This document shows positions 25,636 through 34,624 of a stretch of DNA of 64,000 nt, in pieces. Source of the stretch: G11 sp947167445 (lineage in GTDB: Bacteria; Bacillota; Clostridia; Lachnospirales; Lachnospiraceae). The position numbers and the translations under genes were made by a program. The notes beneath the pieces were generated by a model. The model was not told where the DNA came from. It made no database searches and saw nothing but the letters and a program-made list of their open reading frames with translations. The stretch covers positions 7,772 through 71,771 of the forward strand of contig CAMVID010000017.1 in the NCBI GenBank assembly GCA_947167445.1, in the 5' to 3' direction. The stretch's first letter is position 1. Each line of letters opens with the position of its first letter.

Positions 25636-25643
25636 AAAAATAC

Positions 25644-25672
25644 TGGAATTTAGTATTGAATTATGCTATACT
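25644..25672 (+). promoter_or_regulatory. Extended -10 promoter of the tig operon
   Basis: TGGAAT (25644-25649), a 17-bp spacer ending in TGC, and TATACT (25667-25672). The leader of about 100 nt contains a small hairpin, CCATGTCC/GGATGTGG (25689-25708), with two G-U pairs. A T-rich stretch follows about ten bases later. Confidence 0.65.
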
Positions 25673-25777
25673 CTTACAATGACTGCGACCATGTCCGTTA
25701 GGATGTGGCTTTCCGTGTGTTTTTTAATAATATATAAATAAAAAAGTAGAAATGATACGCTGCAAGGAGGAAAATAA

Positions 25778-27229
25778 ATGAGCGTAAAGGTAGAGAAGTT
25801 AGATAAAAGCATGGCTAAGCTTATCATCGAGGTATCCACAGAGGACTTCGAGAAGGCAGTAGAGAAGGCTTATCAGAAGAACAAAGGCAAAATCAGCATC
25901 CCCGGTTTCCGTAAAGGAAAAGTTCCCCGTAAGATGATTGAAAATATGTACGGCAAGGAAGTATTCTTCGAAGATGCCGCTAACGAGATTATTCCCGAAG
26001 CTTACGACAAGGCTTATGACGAGTGTGGAGAGGAAATCGTTTCTTCACCCAAGATCGAGGTTGTTACTCTTGAGGCAGGAAAGCCCTTCGTATTCTCAGC
26101 AGAGGTTGCTCTTAAGCCCCCTGTAAAGCTTGGTAAGTACAAAGGTGTTAAGGTAGAAGCTCCCGACACTGCAGTATCTGCAGCAGAGGTTAACGAAGCA
26201 ATCGAGAAGGAGCGTGAAGCAAACGCTCGTACAATCTCCGTTGAGCGTCCCGTTAAGAAGGATGATGACATCGTTCTTGATTTCGAAGGATTTGTTGACG
26301 GTGTTGCATTTGAAGGCGGTAAGGGCGAGAATTATCCTCTTACAATCGGTTCAAACTCATTCATCCCCGGATTCGAGGATCAGCTTGTAGGCGCTAAGAT
26401 CGGTGAGGAGATGGAAGTTAACGTTACTTTCCCGGAGGACTATCATTCAGAAGACCTTAAGGGTAAGGCAGCAACATTCAAGTGCACCGTTAAGGAAGTA
26501 AAAGAGAAAGAATTACCCAAGCTTGACGACGAGTTCGCAAGTGAGGTTTCAGATTTCGAGACTCTTGCTGAGTACAAGGCAGACGTTAAGAAGAAACTCG
26601 GTGAGAAGAAGGAGCAGGAAGCTAAGGCTGCTAAGGAAGAGGCTGCTATCACAGCTATCATTGAGGATTCCGAGATGGAGATTCCCGATGCTATGCTTGA
26701 GACTCAGCAGAGACAGATGCTTGATGAGTTCGCTCAGAGAATTACTTCTCAGGGACTTTCATTCGAGCAGTACATGCAGTTCACAGGCGCTACAAGGGAT
26801 GCTCTCTTAGAGCAGGTTAAGCCCAACGCACTTCGTAAGATTCAGGCTCGTCTTGTTCTTGAAGAGGTTGTTAAGGCTGAGAAGATTGCTGCAAGCGAAG
26901 AAGATTACCAGAAGGAGCTTGAGTCCATGGCTGAGGTTTACCAGATGACTGTGGATGAAATCAAGGATACTCTTTCAAAGAACGAAAAAGCTAAAGAGCA
27001 GATTATGGAAGACCTTGCAATCAACAAGGCTGTAGAGTTCATTGTTGACAATGCTAAGGCTGAAGCTAAGAAGGCTGCAAAGAAGGCTGATAAGGAAGAA
27101 GCAGCAGAAGAGCCTAAGGCAGAGAAGAAGACAGCTGCCAAGAAGACAACAACCAAGAAGGCAGATGCTGACGCTCCCAAGGCAGAGAAGAAACCTGCAG
27201 CTAAGAAGACAACCAAGAAAGCAGAATAA
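25778..27229 (+). CDS. tig: Trigger factor, ribosome-associated chaperone
   Basis: Trigger factor binds ribosomal protein L23 at the exit tunnel and shields nascent chains. The ribosome-docking loop GFRKGKVPRK lies in the N-terminal domain (about residue 43). An FKBP-type prolyl isomerase domain follows (about 155-245, with DFEGFVDGVAFEGG), then the helical substrate-binding region. The protein ends in an unusual tail of about 55 residues made of Lys, Ala, Glu and Thr, including three KKTT-type repeats. AAGGAGG precedes the ATG. It is followed by clpP and clpX, the conserved Firmicutes order. Confidence 0.97.
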   Translation: MSVKVEKLDKSMAKLIIEVSTEDFEKAVEKAYQKNKGKISIPGFRKGKVPRKMIENMYGKEVFFEDAANEIIPEAYDKAYDECGEEIVSSPKIEVVTLEAGKPFVFSAEVALKPPVKLGKYKGVKVEAPDTAVSAAEVNEAIEKEREANARTISVERPVKKDDDIVLDFEGFVDGVAFEGGKGENYPLTIGSNSFIPGFEDQLVGAKIGEEMEVNVTFPEDYHSEDLKGKAATFKCTVKEVKEKELPKLDDEFASEVSDFETLAEYKADVKKKLGEKKEQEAKAAKEEAAITAIIEDSEMEIPDAMLETQQRQMLDEFAQRITSQGLSFEQYMQFTGATRDALLEQVKPNALRKIQARLVLEEVVKAEKIAASEEDYQKELESMAEVYQMTVDEIKDTLSKNEKAKEQIMEDLAINKAVEFIVDNAKAEAKKAAKKADKEEAAEEPKAEKKTAAKKTTTKKADADAPKAEKKPAAKKTTKKAE

Positions 27230-27253
27230 TTCAAACGAAAGAAGGTATACAAT

Positions 27254-27862
27254 ATGAGTTTAGTACCTTATGTCATTGAACAAACCAGCAGAGGTGAGCG
27301 TTCTTATGATATCTATTCCAGACTTCTTAAGGACAGAATCATCTTTCTTGGAGAAGAAGTAAACGATACAACAGCAAGTCTTGTTGTGGCTCAGATGTTA
27401 TTCCTTGAAGCTGAGGATCCCGATAAGGATATTCACTTCTACATTAACAGCCCCGGCGGAAGCATTTCCGCAGGACTTGCAATCTACGATACAATGCGTT
27501 ACATCAAGTGTGACGTTTCCACCATCTGTATCGGAATGGCAGCCAGCATGGGTGCATTCCTTCTTGCAGGCGGAACAAAGGGCAAGAGAATGGCTCTTCC
27601 CAATGCAGAGATTATGATTCACCAGCCTCTTGGCGGTGCACAGGGTCAGGCTACTGAGATTGAAATCGCAGCCAAGCACATCCTTGCTACCAAAGAGAAG
27701 ATGAATCGTATGCTTGCTGAGAACTGTGGCAAGACCTATGAAGAGATTGCCAATGATACAGAGCGTGACAACTGGAAGAGTGCTGAAGAAGCATTGGCTT
27801 ATGGCCTTATCGATAAAGTTATCACCAATCACAAGAACTCTAACGATAGCGAGAATAAGTAA
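27254..27862 (+). CDS. clpP: ATP-dependent Clp protease proteolytic subunit
   Basis: ClpP is the serine protease chamber that degrades proteins unfolded by ClpX or ClpC. The catalytic triad is visible: Ser98 in GMAASMGAF, His123 in MIHQPLGG, and the Asp in ERDNW. The N-terminal loop and MSLVPYVIEQTSRGER start are typical, and the 202-residue length is normal. It lies 24 bp after tig and 2 bp before clpX, so the three are cotranscribed. Confidence 0.98.
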   Translation: MSLVPYVIEQTSRGERSYDIYSRLLKDRIIFLGEEVNDTTASLVVAQMLFLEAEDPDKDIHFYINSPGGSISAGLAIYDTMRYIKCDVSTICIGMAASMGAFLLAGGTKGKRMALPNAEIMIHQPLGGAQGQATEIEIAAKHILATKEKMNRMLAENCGKTYEEIANDTERDNWKSAEEALAYGLIDKVITNHKNSNDSENK

Positions 27863-27864
27863 TA

Positions 27865-29172
27865 ATGGCCGGAAGAAAAGACGACAAAATTAGATGCTCT
27901 TTTTGCGGCAAACCTCAGGAAGCGGTTAAGAAGATGATTTCCGGACCTGCAGGTATCTATATCTGTGACGAATGCGTAGACATTTGTCGTGAGATTATGG
28001 ATGACATAGACCCCAATGAGAATACTGAGGAGGTCTATGACGGTTTTACCGAGGATAAGAATACCATTAAGCTTCTTAAACCTGCCCAGATCAAGGCATT
28101 CCTTGATGAGTACGTTATAGGTCAGGAGGAAGCTAAGAAGGTTCTTTCGGTTGCAGTCTATAACCACTACAAGAGAGTTAAGGCCAACAAGGAAGAGGAA
28201 GAAAGCAAGAAGCATCATCACAGTAAGCAGCAGACGGAGCCTAACCCCAATGAGGTTGAGCTTCAGAAGAGCAACATTATTATGCTTGGTCCCACAGGTT
28301 CAGGTAAGACTTATCTTGCCCAGACTCTGGCCAAGATTATCAATGTGCCGTTTGCCATAGCTGATGCCACCACATTGACTGAGGCAGGATATGTGGGTGA
28401 AGACGTTGAGAATATTCTTCTTAAGCTTATCCAGAATGCCGATTACGATATCGACAGAGCCGAAGTGGGAATCGTCTATATCGACGAGATTGACAAGATT
28501 ACCAAGAAGTCCGAGAACGTATCTATCACCAGAGATGTATCCGGTGAAGGCGTTCAGCAGGCTCTTCTTAAGATAATTGAGGGTACTCAGGCAAGCGTTC
28601 CTCCTCAGGGCGGACGTAAGCATCCTCATCAGGAACTCATCCAGATTGACACCACAAACATTCTCTTTATCTGTGGTGGTGCTTTCGACGGACTTGAGAA
28701 GATTGTTGAGGAGAGACTTGATAAGAGAGCCATCGGTTTTGACTCAGAAGTTAAGAGCAAGAACGTCAGAGAGATATCTGAACTTCTTAAAGAGGTTACA
28801 CCTCAGGATTTGGTTAAGTTCGGACTTATTCCTGAGTTTATAGGACGTGTTCCCATAAGTGTTTCTCTTGACGGCCTTGATAAGGATGCGCTCATAAGAA
28901 TCCTCAAGGAGCCTAAGAATGCTCTGGTTAAGCAGTATGCAAAGCTCTTTGAGTATGACGACGTTAAGCTTACCTTCGACGATGATGCACTGGATGCCAT
29001 TGCCGAGAAAGCGGTTAAGCATAAGACGGGAGCCAGAGGTTTAAGATCCATTGTTGAGAACATCATGATGGATGTAATGTACGAGATTCCTTCCGATGAT
29101 TCCATTGTGAGCTGTCGAATCACTAAGGCGTCGGTGGACGGAACCGAGAAACCTATTGTAGAAAGAAAATAG
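27865..29172 (+). CDS. clpX: ATP-dependent Clp protease ATPase subunit ClpX
   Basis: ClpX is the hexameric AAA+ unfoldase that feeds ClpP. The 435-residue protein has an N-terminal zinc finger (CSFCGK and CDECVDIC), Walker A GPTGSGKT, Walker B VYIDEIDKI, the ClpP-binding IGF motif (RAIGFDSE), and a sensor-2 GARGLRS motif. A low-complexity insert with KHHHSKQQTEPN-like sequence (about residues 112-130) lies between the zinc finger and the AAA+ domain. It starts 2 bp after clpP and is followed by a terminator. Confidence 0.98.
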   Translation: MAGRKDDKIRCSFCGKPQEAVKKMISGPAGIYICDECVDICREIMDDIDPNENTEEVYDGFTEDKNTIKLLKPAQIKAFLDEYVIGQEEAKKVLSVAVYNHYKRVKANKEEEESKKHHHSKQQTEPNPNEVELQKSNIIMLGPTGSGKTYLAQTLAKIINVPFAIADATTLTEAGYVGEDVENILLKLIQNADYDIDRAEVGIVYIDEIDKITKKSENVSITRDVSGEGVQQALLKIIEGTQASVPPQGGRKHPHQELIQIDTTNILFICGGAFDGLEKIVEERLDKRAIGFDSEVKSKNVREISELLKEVTPQDLVKFGLIPEFIGRVPISVSLDGLDKDALIRILKEPKNALVKQYAKLFEYDDVKLTFDDDALDAIAEKAVKHKTGARGLRSIVENIMMDVMYEIPSDDSIVSCRITKASVDGTEKPIVERK

Positions 29173-29176
29173 TTTT

Positions 29177-29207
29177 AAGGGCATCATCTTTGTTGATGCC
29201 CTTTATT
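29177..29207 (+). terminator. Terminator after clpX
   Basis: A 10-bp stem AAGGGCATCA/TGATGCCCTT with a seven-base loop, followed by TATTAAT. Confidence 0.8.
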
Positions 29208-29258
29208 AATATCTTCTTAAATTTATCGCAAGACACTCTTATTACGGGGGCTTCGCCC

Positions 29259-29288
29259 TTGTCACCCCTTCCTGATTGGTGTTATAAT
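29259..29288 (+). promoter_or_regulatory. Promoter of the ysxC operon
   Basis: TTGTCA (29259-29264) and TATAAT (29283-29288), 18-bp spacer, 28 bp before the ATG. Confidence 0.65.
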
Positions 29289-29316
29289 TCATGGGAAGAA
29301 CGAGGATAACATAACA

Positions 29317-29907
29317 ATGGTTATTAAAAATGTCAGCTTAGAAACAGTCTGTGGAATAACCAGTACGCTGCCGGACAATGTGTTACCGGAGATTGCTTTT
29401 GCGGGGAAGAGTAACGTGGGGAAGTCATCCCTTATCAATGCTCTCATGAACCGTAAGTCCCTGGCCAGAACATCATCCCAGCCCGGCAAAACCCAGACCA
29501 TCAATTTCTATAACGTGAACGATGCCATTTATTTTGTGGATCTTCCCGGCTATGGCTATGCCAAGGCCAACGAGGAAGTGAAGGCAAAATGGGGCAAGAT
29601 GATTGAGAATTATCTTCACAAATCAAAGCAGCTGAGGCGAGTATTTCTTCTTATAGACATACGACATGACCCTTCAGCCAACGACAAGCTTATGTATGAG
29701 TGGATACTTAAGCAGGGCTTTGAACCCATTGTTATTGCCACCAAGGCCGACAAAATTAACAGAAGCCAGCTTGCCAAGCAGGTTAAGGCTGTGAAGGAAG
29801 GCTTGAAGGTTGTCCCCGGAACTATGGTTATTCCCTTCTCTGCCACCAGCAAACAGGGCAGAGATGAGATATATGAGATTATAGATTCATTAATTGAGGA
29901 GCAATAA
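29317..29907 (+). CDS. ysxC: Ribosome biogenesis GTPase YsxC/EngB
   Basis: YsxC assists 50S subunit assembly. The 196-residue protein has P-loop GKSNVGKSSL, switch motif TINFYNV, G3 DLPGYGYAK, G4 TKADK and G5 PFSATSKQG. Its size and the GYGYAK element are specific for the EngB branch. A gene for this GTPase close to clpX is common in Firmicutes. The stop overlaps the next ATG (TAATG). Confidence 0.97.
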   Translation: MVIKNVSLETVCGITSTLPDNVLPEIAFAGKSNVGKSSLINALMNRKSLARTSSQPGKTQTINFYNVNDAIYFVDLPGYGYAKANEEVKAKWGKMIENYLHKSKQLRRVFLLIDIRHDPSANDKLMYEWILKQGFEPIVIATKADKINRSQLAKQVKAVKEGLKVVPGTMVIPFSATSKQGRDEIYEIIDSLIEEQ

Positions 29908-31082
29908 TGAGCGATTCATTCAAGAAGTACTTGAAGGTATCATTGAATTTGATATTGGCTTTGGTAATGTTACTCTTGGTTATATTCGCATTACCGAAGA
30001 TACTTGTGTTTTTCCTTCCCTTTGTAATAGGTGCAATTATTGGCGCCATAGCCTCACCTATTGTTAAGTTCTTTGAGGAAAAGCTTAAAATAAGGAGAAA
30101 AGCCGGAACGGTTTTCGTTATCGTTGCGGTTCTTGCCATAGTTGTATTGTTTCTCTACTTCGTCATATCCATTCTCATTGAGCAGGGTATCGGTTTCGTG
30201 GAGGAATTCCCGGAACTTTGGACAAGGCTTGAAAGCGATGTGACGGAAGCGGGAAACTGGTTTTCCAAGATATTTAAGAACTTTCCTGTGCGTTCCAAAC
30301 TTAACCCTGTTAATATCAGTACATATATGGATCAGCTGTTCTCGGAAATCGTTTCAACGGCAACGTCCCCCACAATCACAGCCATCGGAAACTTTGCAAA
30401 GCAGCTGCCTGCTGTGATAATTGGGATTATCTTTTGCCTTATCTCTTCATACTTCTTTGTCGCAGACAAGAAGATACTTGGGGAGTGGTTCGACAAGAAC
30501 ATGCCTAAGGCAATAAACATTAGATATAACATGGTAAAACGAAGCCTTTCCAGATCCATCGGAGGCTACATAAAGGCGCAGCTTATCATTGAGTTCTGGG
30601 TATTTCTCATAATAGCCGCAGGACTTGTGATACTCAGGGTAGAGTATGTGTGGATTATTGCTTTGGGTATTGCGATTCTTGACCTTTTGCCCATTCTTGG
30701 CACAGGTACGGCTCTGGTTCCCTGGAGTATAGTTTCCTTTGTAAGAAACGATTATAAGATGGCAATCGGGCTTCTTGTGCTTTGGGGTGTGAGTCAGCTC
30801 TTCAGACAGCTCATACAGCCCAAGGTTGTGGGAGACTCAGTGGGATTACCTACTTTTGTTACAGTCATTCTTTTATTTGTGGGATTCCAGGTTGACGGAG
30901 TACCCGGAATGCTCCTTGCAATCCCCGTTGGAATCGTGGTTTATACCATGTACCAGGAGGGAATCTTCGATACTACCATCAACAGCGCCAAGATTCTGAT
31001 TAACGGAATCAATAACTTCAGACGTCTTACCGATGAAGATATGGCCGATATAGATAGGACCGATCATGAACACAAGGAATAA
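29907..31082 (+). CDS. AI-2E family membrane transporter
   Basis: A 391-residue protein with about eight membrane helices. The usual AI-2E family (YhhT/TqsA-like) layout is present: two N-terminal helices, a long soluble loop (about 85-150), then a C-terminal bundle containing LPILGTGTALVPWSIV and RQLIQPKVVGDSVGLP. Despite the family name, members include sodium/proton antiporters and general permeases, so an autoinducer role is not implied. It is coupled to ysxC by an overlapping stop/start and overlaps the VanZ-like gene by 17 bp. Confidence 0.9.
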   Translation: MSDSFKKYLKVSLNLILALVMLLLVIFALPKILVFFLPFVIGAIIGAIASPIVKFFEEKLKIRRKAGTVFVIVAVLAIVVLFLYFVISILIEQGIGFVEEFPELWTRLESDVTEAGNWFSKIFKNFPVRSKLNPVNISTYMDQLFSEIVSTATSPTITAIGNFAKQLPAVIIGIIFCLISSYFFVADKKILGEWFDKNMPKAINIRYNMVKRSLSRSIGGYIKAQLIIEFWVFLIIAAGLVILRVEYVWIIALGIAILDLLPILGTGTALVPWSIVSFVRNDYKMAIGLLVLWGVSQLFRQLIQPKVVGDSVGLPTFVTVILLFVGFQVDGVPGMLLAIPVGIVVYTMYQEGIFDTTINSAKILINGINNFRRLTDEDMADIDRTDHEHKE

Positions 31083-31539
31083 AGTTTTCTATCTTCTGTT
31101 TTGGATATATCTGATTATCGCAGCAAAAGTACTGGTATTCAGATATCCACTTACAGAGTTTTATCATATCTTAAGGTTATGGGATAAGAGCATCATCACT
31201 TTTGGCCTTTCAAGCGCCAATTTTATTCCCTTCAAGACCATCAAGATGTACATAAGATACAGGTCATCATTAAACAGCTTTGCCAATCTTTTTGGCAACC
31301 TGTTTATTCTGACACCTTTGGGTATTCTTCTTCCCTTTGCCTGGAGAAAGAAACACAGCGTATTTCTCATAACCGCCATAGGCTTTTTGGTTTCCATGGC
31401 TGTGGAGACTTTGCAGCTGGTTTTGGGTGTTGGAGCTTTCGACGTTGATGATTTGATTCTTAACACCCTGGGTGTAATAGTGGGATATATCCTCTACAAA
31501 ATCGGGGAATTGCTTTACAGAGCAATAAATAAAAACTGA
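31066..31539 (+). CDS. VanZ-like membrane protein
   Basis: A 157-residue protein with four hydrophobic helices. It carries the VanZ family pattern: NFIPFKTI after the first helix, NLFGNLFILTPLGILLPF in the middle and FDVDDLILNTLGVIVGY near the end. VanZ lowers teicoplanin susceptibility in enterococci, but most chromosomal VanZ-like proteins have no proven role in resistance. It starts inside the end of the preceding gene and lies 14 bp before the epimerase-like gene. Confidence 0.88.
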   Translation: MNTRNKVFYLLFWIYLIIAAKVLVFRYPLTEFYHILRLWDKSIITFGLSSANFIPFKTIKMYIRYRSSLNSFANLFGNLFILTPLGILLPFAWRKKHSVFLITAIGFLVSMAVETLQLVLGVGAFDVDDLILNTLGVIVGYILYKIGELLYRAINKN

Positions 31540-31553
31540 ATGGGGAACAGGAA

Positions 31554-32432
31554 ATGGCAGTAATTAAACTTGAAAACGATGAAATCAGTGTAGAAATCGA
31601 TGAGCTGGGAGCTCAGATGGTTTCTTTGGTGGATAAGAAGACCGGCAAGGAGTACATGTGGGGCAGAGATCCCAAGTTTTGGGGAAAGTGCTCGCCTGTC
31701 CTTTTCCCTTTCATAGGACGTTGCATCAACAAGAAATACAGCTATAAGGGCGTAACATACGATATGCCAATCCATGGATTTGCTTCAAACTCTGTGTTTG
31801 AGGTGAAGGAGCAGACCAAGGATAGTGTGACTTTCAATTTGAAGGATAGTTCTGAGACCTTGAAAGTATACCCTTTCAAGTTTATTCTTGATATAACTTT
31901 TGCCATTAACAGAAGAACAATTAGGGCCGACTTTACTGTGAAGAATGAGACCGGAGAAGAGATGCTCTTTATGCTTGGAGTTCATCCCGGATTTGTTTGT
32001 CCTCTTAATGAGAATGAGAAGAGAAGGGACTGCTTCGTTATCTTCCATGACAAGGATGAGATTGTAAGCCGTGGAGTAGATTTGGAGCAGGGCCTTGTTA
32101 ATGAGATAAATACGGTTTTTGAACTTAAGGATGGATACCTTCCCATAAGTGATAATCTGTTTGACGGAGATGCTCTTATTATGGAGAACCAGGATATCAA
32201 TAAGGTTTCCATTGCGGGAGCGGATAAGAAACCCTATGTTACCGTTACCATGGAGGCTCCCGTATACGGAGTGTGGTCAGCACCGGGTCCCGATACCCCA
32301 TTCGTTTGCATCGAGCCCTGGATCGGACGATGTGACAGCCTGGATGCGGACGGTGTTTTGGAGAACAGAGAGTTCGTAAATCGACTTGAGAAGGACGGAG
32401 AGTTTAAGACTTTCTACACCATTGAAATCTGA
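31554..32432 (+). CDS. Aldose 1-epimerase family protein
   Basis: A 292-residue beta-sandwich protein of the galactose mutarotase-like superfamily (YeaD/LacX branch). Expected motifs are GRDPKFWGKCSPVLFPFIGR near the N-terminus, HGFA, LGVHPGF with a His suited to act as general acid, and the catalytic Glu region VCIEPWIGRCD. Length fits this branch rather than true GalM (about 340). The sugar is unknown; LacX-like and hexose-6-phosphate mutarotases are both possible. It ends 10 bp before the rRNA methyltransferase. Confidence 0.85.
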   Translation: MAVIKLENDEISVEIDELGAQMVSLVDKKTGKEYMWGRDPKFWGKCSPVLFPFIGRCINKKYSYKGVTYDMPIHGFASNSVFEVKEQTKDSVTFNLKDSSETLKVYPFKFILDITFAINRRTIRADFTVKNETGEEMLFMLGVHPGFVCPLNENEKRRDCFVIFHDKDEIVSRGVDLEQGLVNEINTVFELKDGYLPISDNLFDGDALIMENQDINKVSIAGADKKPYVTVTMEAPVYGVWSAPGPDTPFVCIEPWIGRCDSLDADGVLENREFVNRLEKDGEFKTFYTIEI

Positions 32433-32442
32433 TAAAGGATAA

Positions 32443-33783
32443 ATGATGAACAATTTACCTGAAGAGTATGTTGATAGAATGAAGGAGTTCTTTAAGGAAG
32501 AATGGGAAGCTTTCTATGCCTCTTACGAGGCAAAAGCCCGCCGTTCTCTTAGACTGAACCCTTTGAAAAAAGTGAACGGTAAGGAAGTTTCGGCGGCGGA
32601 ACTTCCTTTTTCCTTGACGGAAATACCCTGGTGCAAAGAGGGATTCTATTATGAGGAAGAAGATGCCCCCGGCAAGCACCCTTTCCATGAGGCAGGAGCT
32701 TACTATATTCAGGAAGCCAGTGCCATGAAACCCGTAACCTTGCTTGATGTGAAGCCCGGTATGCATGTTCTTGATCTTTGTGCTGCTCCCGGAGGAAAGT
32801 CGACCCAGATAGGCGCCCTTTTGAAGGGTGAAGGTATTCTTATTTCGAATGAGCCAATCCCCACAAGGGCAAAGATTCTTTCAGAGAACATGGAAAGAAT
32901 GGGAATTGTTAATGCCCTTACCGTAAGTGAGATGCCCGATGCTTTAGCTGAGAGATTTGAAGGCTTTTTCGAAAGAATTCTTGTGGACGCCCCCTGTTCG
33001 GGAGAGGGAATGTTCAGGAAGCATCCTGAAGCCGTTGATGAGTGGAGCGTTGCCAATGTTGAAACCTGCATCGAAAGACAGAGGCAGATTCTAAAGGCTG
33101 CCTATAGAATGCTCTGCCCCGGGGGCAGACTGGTTTACTCAACCTGTACCTTTGAGTATGGAGAGAACGAGGAAAACGCAGAGTGGTTTATGAATGAATA
33201 TGAGGATATGAAGCTTCTGTCCTCAGAGAGAATGCTGCCTCACAAGGTTGAGGGTGAAGGCCATTTTGTGGCGGTATTTGAGAAGAATGGGGAGGCTGTG
33301 ACCTCCGTACCAAGGGGAGGCTACGAGAAGGGAACTCTACAGAAATTAAAACTTGATTCAACAAGCTTTGGGGAATTTGTAGAGGACACTATAAAGAGCT
33401 CTTCTAATATATATAAGAAGATTAAGGAGGGAAACTTCTGCGCATACAAGGATATGCTTTATCTTTTGCCTGATGATTGCCCTTCCCTTTCGGGACTTAA
33501 GGTTCTTAGACCGGGCCTGGCTCTCGGAAGCTTTAAGAAGAACAGATTTGAGCCGGAGCACGCATTGGCGTTGGCCTTGGCCCCATCAGATGTGGTGAGA
33601 TACTTCGATGTGGACATTAATGAAGCAACCTCATATATTGAAGGACTTACGGTGAACTGCAATCCTGATCTTAAGGGCTGGGGCCTTGTGTGTGTTTGCG
33701 GCATGAGCCTTGGCTGGGGAAAGGCCGGGGCAGGAACTGTCAAGAATCATTATCCAAAAGGACTCAGAAAGAAACTCGGGTAA
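32443..33783 (+). CDS. NOL1/NOP2/Sun-family rRNA cytosine-C5 methyltransferase (RsmF-like)
   Basis: A 446-residue AdoMet-dependent RNA methyltransferase. Family motifs include YIQEASAM, LCAAPGGKSTQIG, DAPCSGEGMFRKHPE with one catalytic Cys, and LVYSTCTFEYGENE with the second. The C-terminal third (from about 290) is the extra RNA-binding part seen in RsmF/YebU-type proteins. E. coli RsmF makes m5C1407 in 16S rRNA; Gram-positive relatives modify several nearby sites. It is last in the ysxC operon, and the terminator stem overlaps its stop codon. Confidence 0.92.
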   Translation: MMNNLPEEYVDRMKEFFKEEWEAFYASYEAKARRSLRLNPLKKVNGKEVSAAELPFSLTEIPWCKEGFYYEEEDAPGKHPFHEAGAYYIQEASAMKPVTLLDVKPGMHVLDLCAAPGGKSTQIGALLKGEGILISNEPIPTRAKILSENMERMGIVNALTVSEMPDALAERFEGFFERILVDAPCSGEGMFRKHPEAVDEWSVANVETCIERQRQILKAAYRMLCPGGRLVYSTCTFEYGENEENAEWFMNEYEDMKLLSSERMLPHKVEGEGHFVAVFEKNGEAVTSVPRGGYEKGTLQKLKLDSTSFGEFVEDTIKSSSNIYKKIKEGNFCAYKDMLYLLPDDCPSLSGLKVLRPGLALGSFKKNRFEPEHALALALAPSDVVRYFDVDINEATSYIEGLTVNCNPDLKGWGLVCVCGMSLGWGKAGAGTVKNHYPKGLRKKLG

Positions 33784-33798
33784 CACCGAGTTTTTTTT
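33772..33798 (+). terminator. Terminator overlapping the methyltransferase stop codon
   Basis: Stem AAACTCGG/CCGAGTTT with loop GTAACA, which contains the TAA stop, then T5. Confidence 0.85.
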
Positions 33799-33822
33799 AT
33801 CGTGTTGGATTTTTTTCAGCCG

Positions 33823-33855
33823 TGTGACTGCCGTGTGACAAACAATACATATAAT
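33823..33855 (+). promoter_or_regulatory. SARP-type promoter 1 (surface-protein operon 33.9-36.4 kb)
   Basis: TGTGAC at 33823-33828 and 33834-33839 are direct repeats exactly 11 bp apart. TATAAT follows at 33850-33855, 16 bp after the start of the second repeat. There is no good -35 box, as expected for an activator-dependent promoter. The same layout recurs at 39386 and 45433. Confidence 0.78.
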
Positions 33856-33916
33856 GATGACAGTTATGATGTAGAAATTGTGTGAACATACACAGCTTAT
33901 AGATTGGAGAAATGGC

Positions 33917-34585
33917 GTGAAAAAGAAGATAGTTCTCGCAGTAATTGCAGCAGCTTTGGTACTTGCAGCAGCAATAGGAACAACATTTGCAAGCTTTAAT
34001 ACCGAATCAGAGAACCCCGGTGAAGCAACAATTACATTAAATGATATGCAGGTTGCTTTGGCAGCGGCTCCCGGAGAGGAAGAGAGAGAGACAATTCCTG
34101 AGGTTGCTATGCCCGGACAGGAAGTTAATCTTAAAGAGTATGTTGTTCAGAACGCTCTCGAAGCTCAGTCTTATGATATTTACACAAGAGTAATTATCGA
34201 CAAGCAGTGGGATGGCGATTTCAAGGATGTGCTTGATGCAGGCAAAGTCAGACTGTATATCGGTGACAGTGAGCTTGAAGCATCCAAAGTTGGTCAGATA
34301 ATCAACGGCTGGTTCGTACAGCGAGCTGACAGTGAGCAGGTTATTCTCTACTACACCAAGAAGCTTGCTCCCGGAGCTTACACAGATACATCATTCCTTA
34401 ACAAGATTTCTTTTGACGCCGATATGGATAACTCCTACACAGACAAGGCTATTAATGTAAACATTACAGTATGCGCTGTTCAGGCAACAGCAGATTCTGA
34501 GATTTCTCAGAGTGCTATGTTCGCTGAATGGGGTATGTATCCTGAGTTCGATGAGAACGGCGTAATCACAGATATTAAAGAGTAA
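33917..34585 (+). CDS. SipW-type secreted surface protein
   Basis: From the GTG at 33917 the protein has 222 residues. The start KKKIVLAVIAAALVLAAAIG followed by TTFASFNTESENPGEATI is a SipW-dependent signal peptide with cleavage after ...TFA, as in TasA/CotN-like proteins. The mature part is beta-rich and acidic, without a C-terminal membrane anchor. A longer frame begins at a TTG in the leader, but GGAGA twelve bases before the GTG is the only ribosome site. It is first of three genes behind SARP-type promoter 1. It is probably a fibre or matrix subunit (inference). Confidence 0.75.
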   Translation: MKKKIVLAVIAAALVLAAAIGTTFASFNTESENPGEATITLNDMQVALAAAPGEEERETIPEVAMPGQEVNLKEYVVQNALEAQSYDIYTRVIIDKQWDGDFKDVLDAGKVRLYIGDSELEASKVGQIINGWFVQRADSEQVILYYTKKLAPGAYTDTSFLNKISFDADMDNSYTDKAINVNITVCAVQATADSEISQSAMFAEWGMYPEFDENGVITDIKE

Positions 34586-34624
34586 ACAAACATTTCTAAA
34601 ATACAGACAGAAATGAGGACCTAT

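Noticed and set aside
29907..31082. Autoinducer-2 exporter
   Set aside because: The AI-2E family name does not establish this function, and no quorum-sensing genes are nearby.
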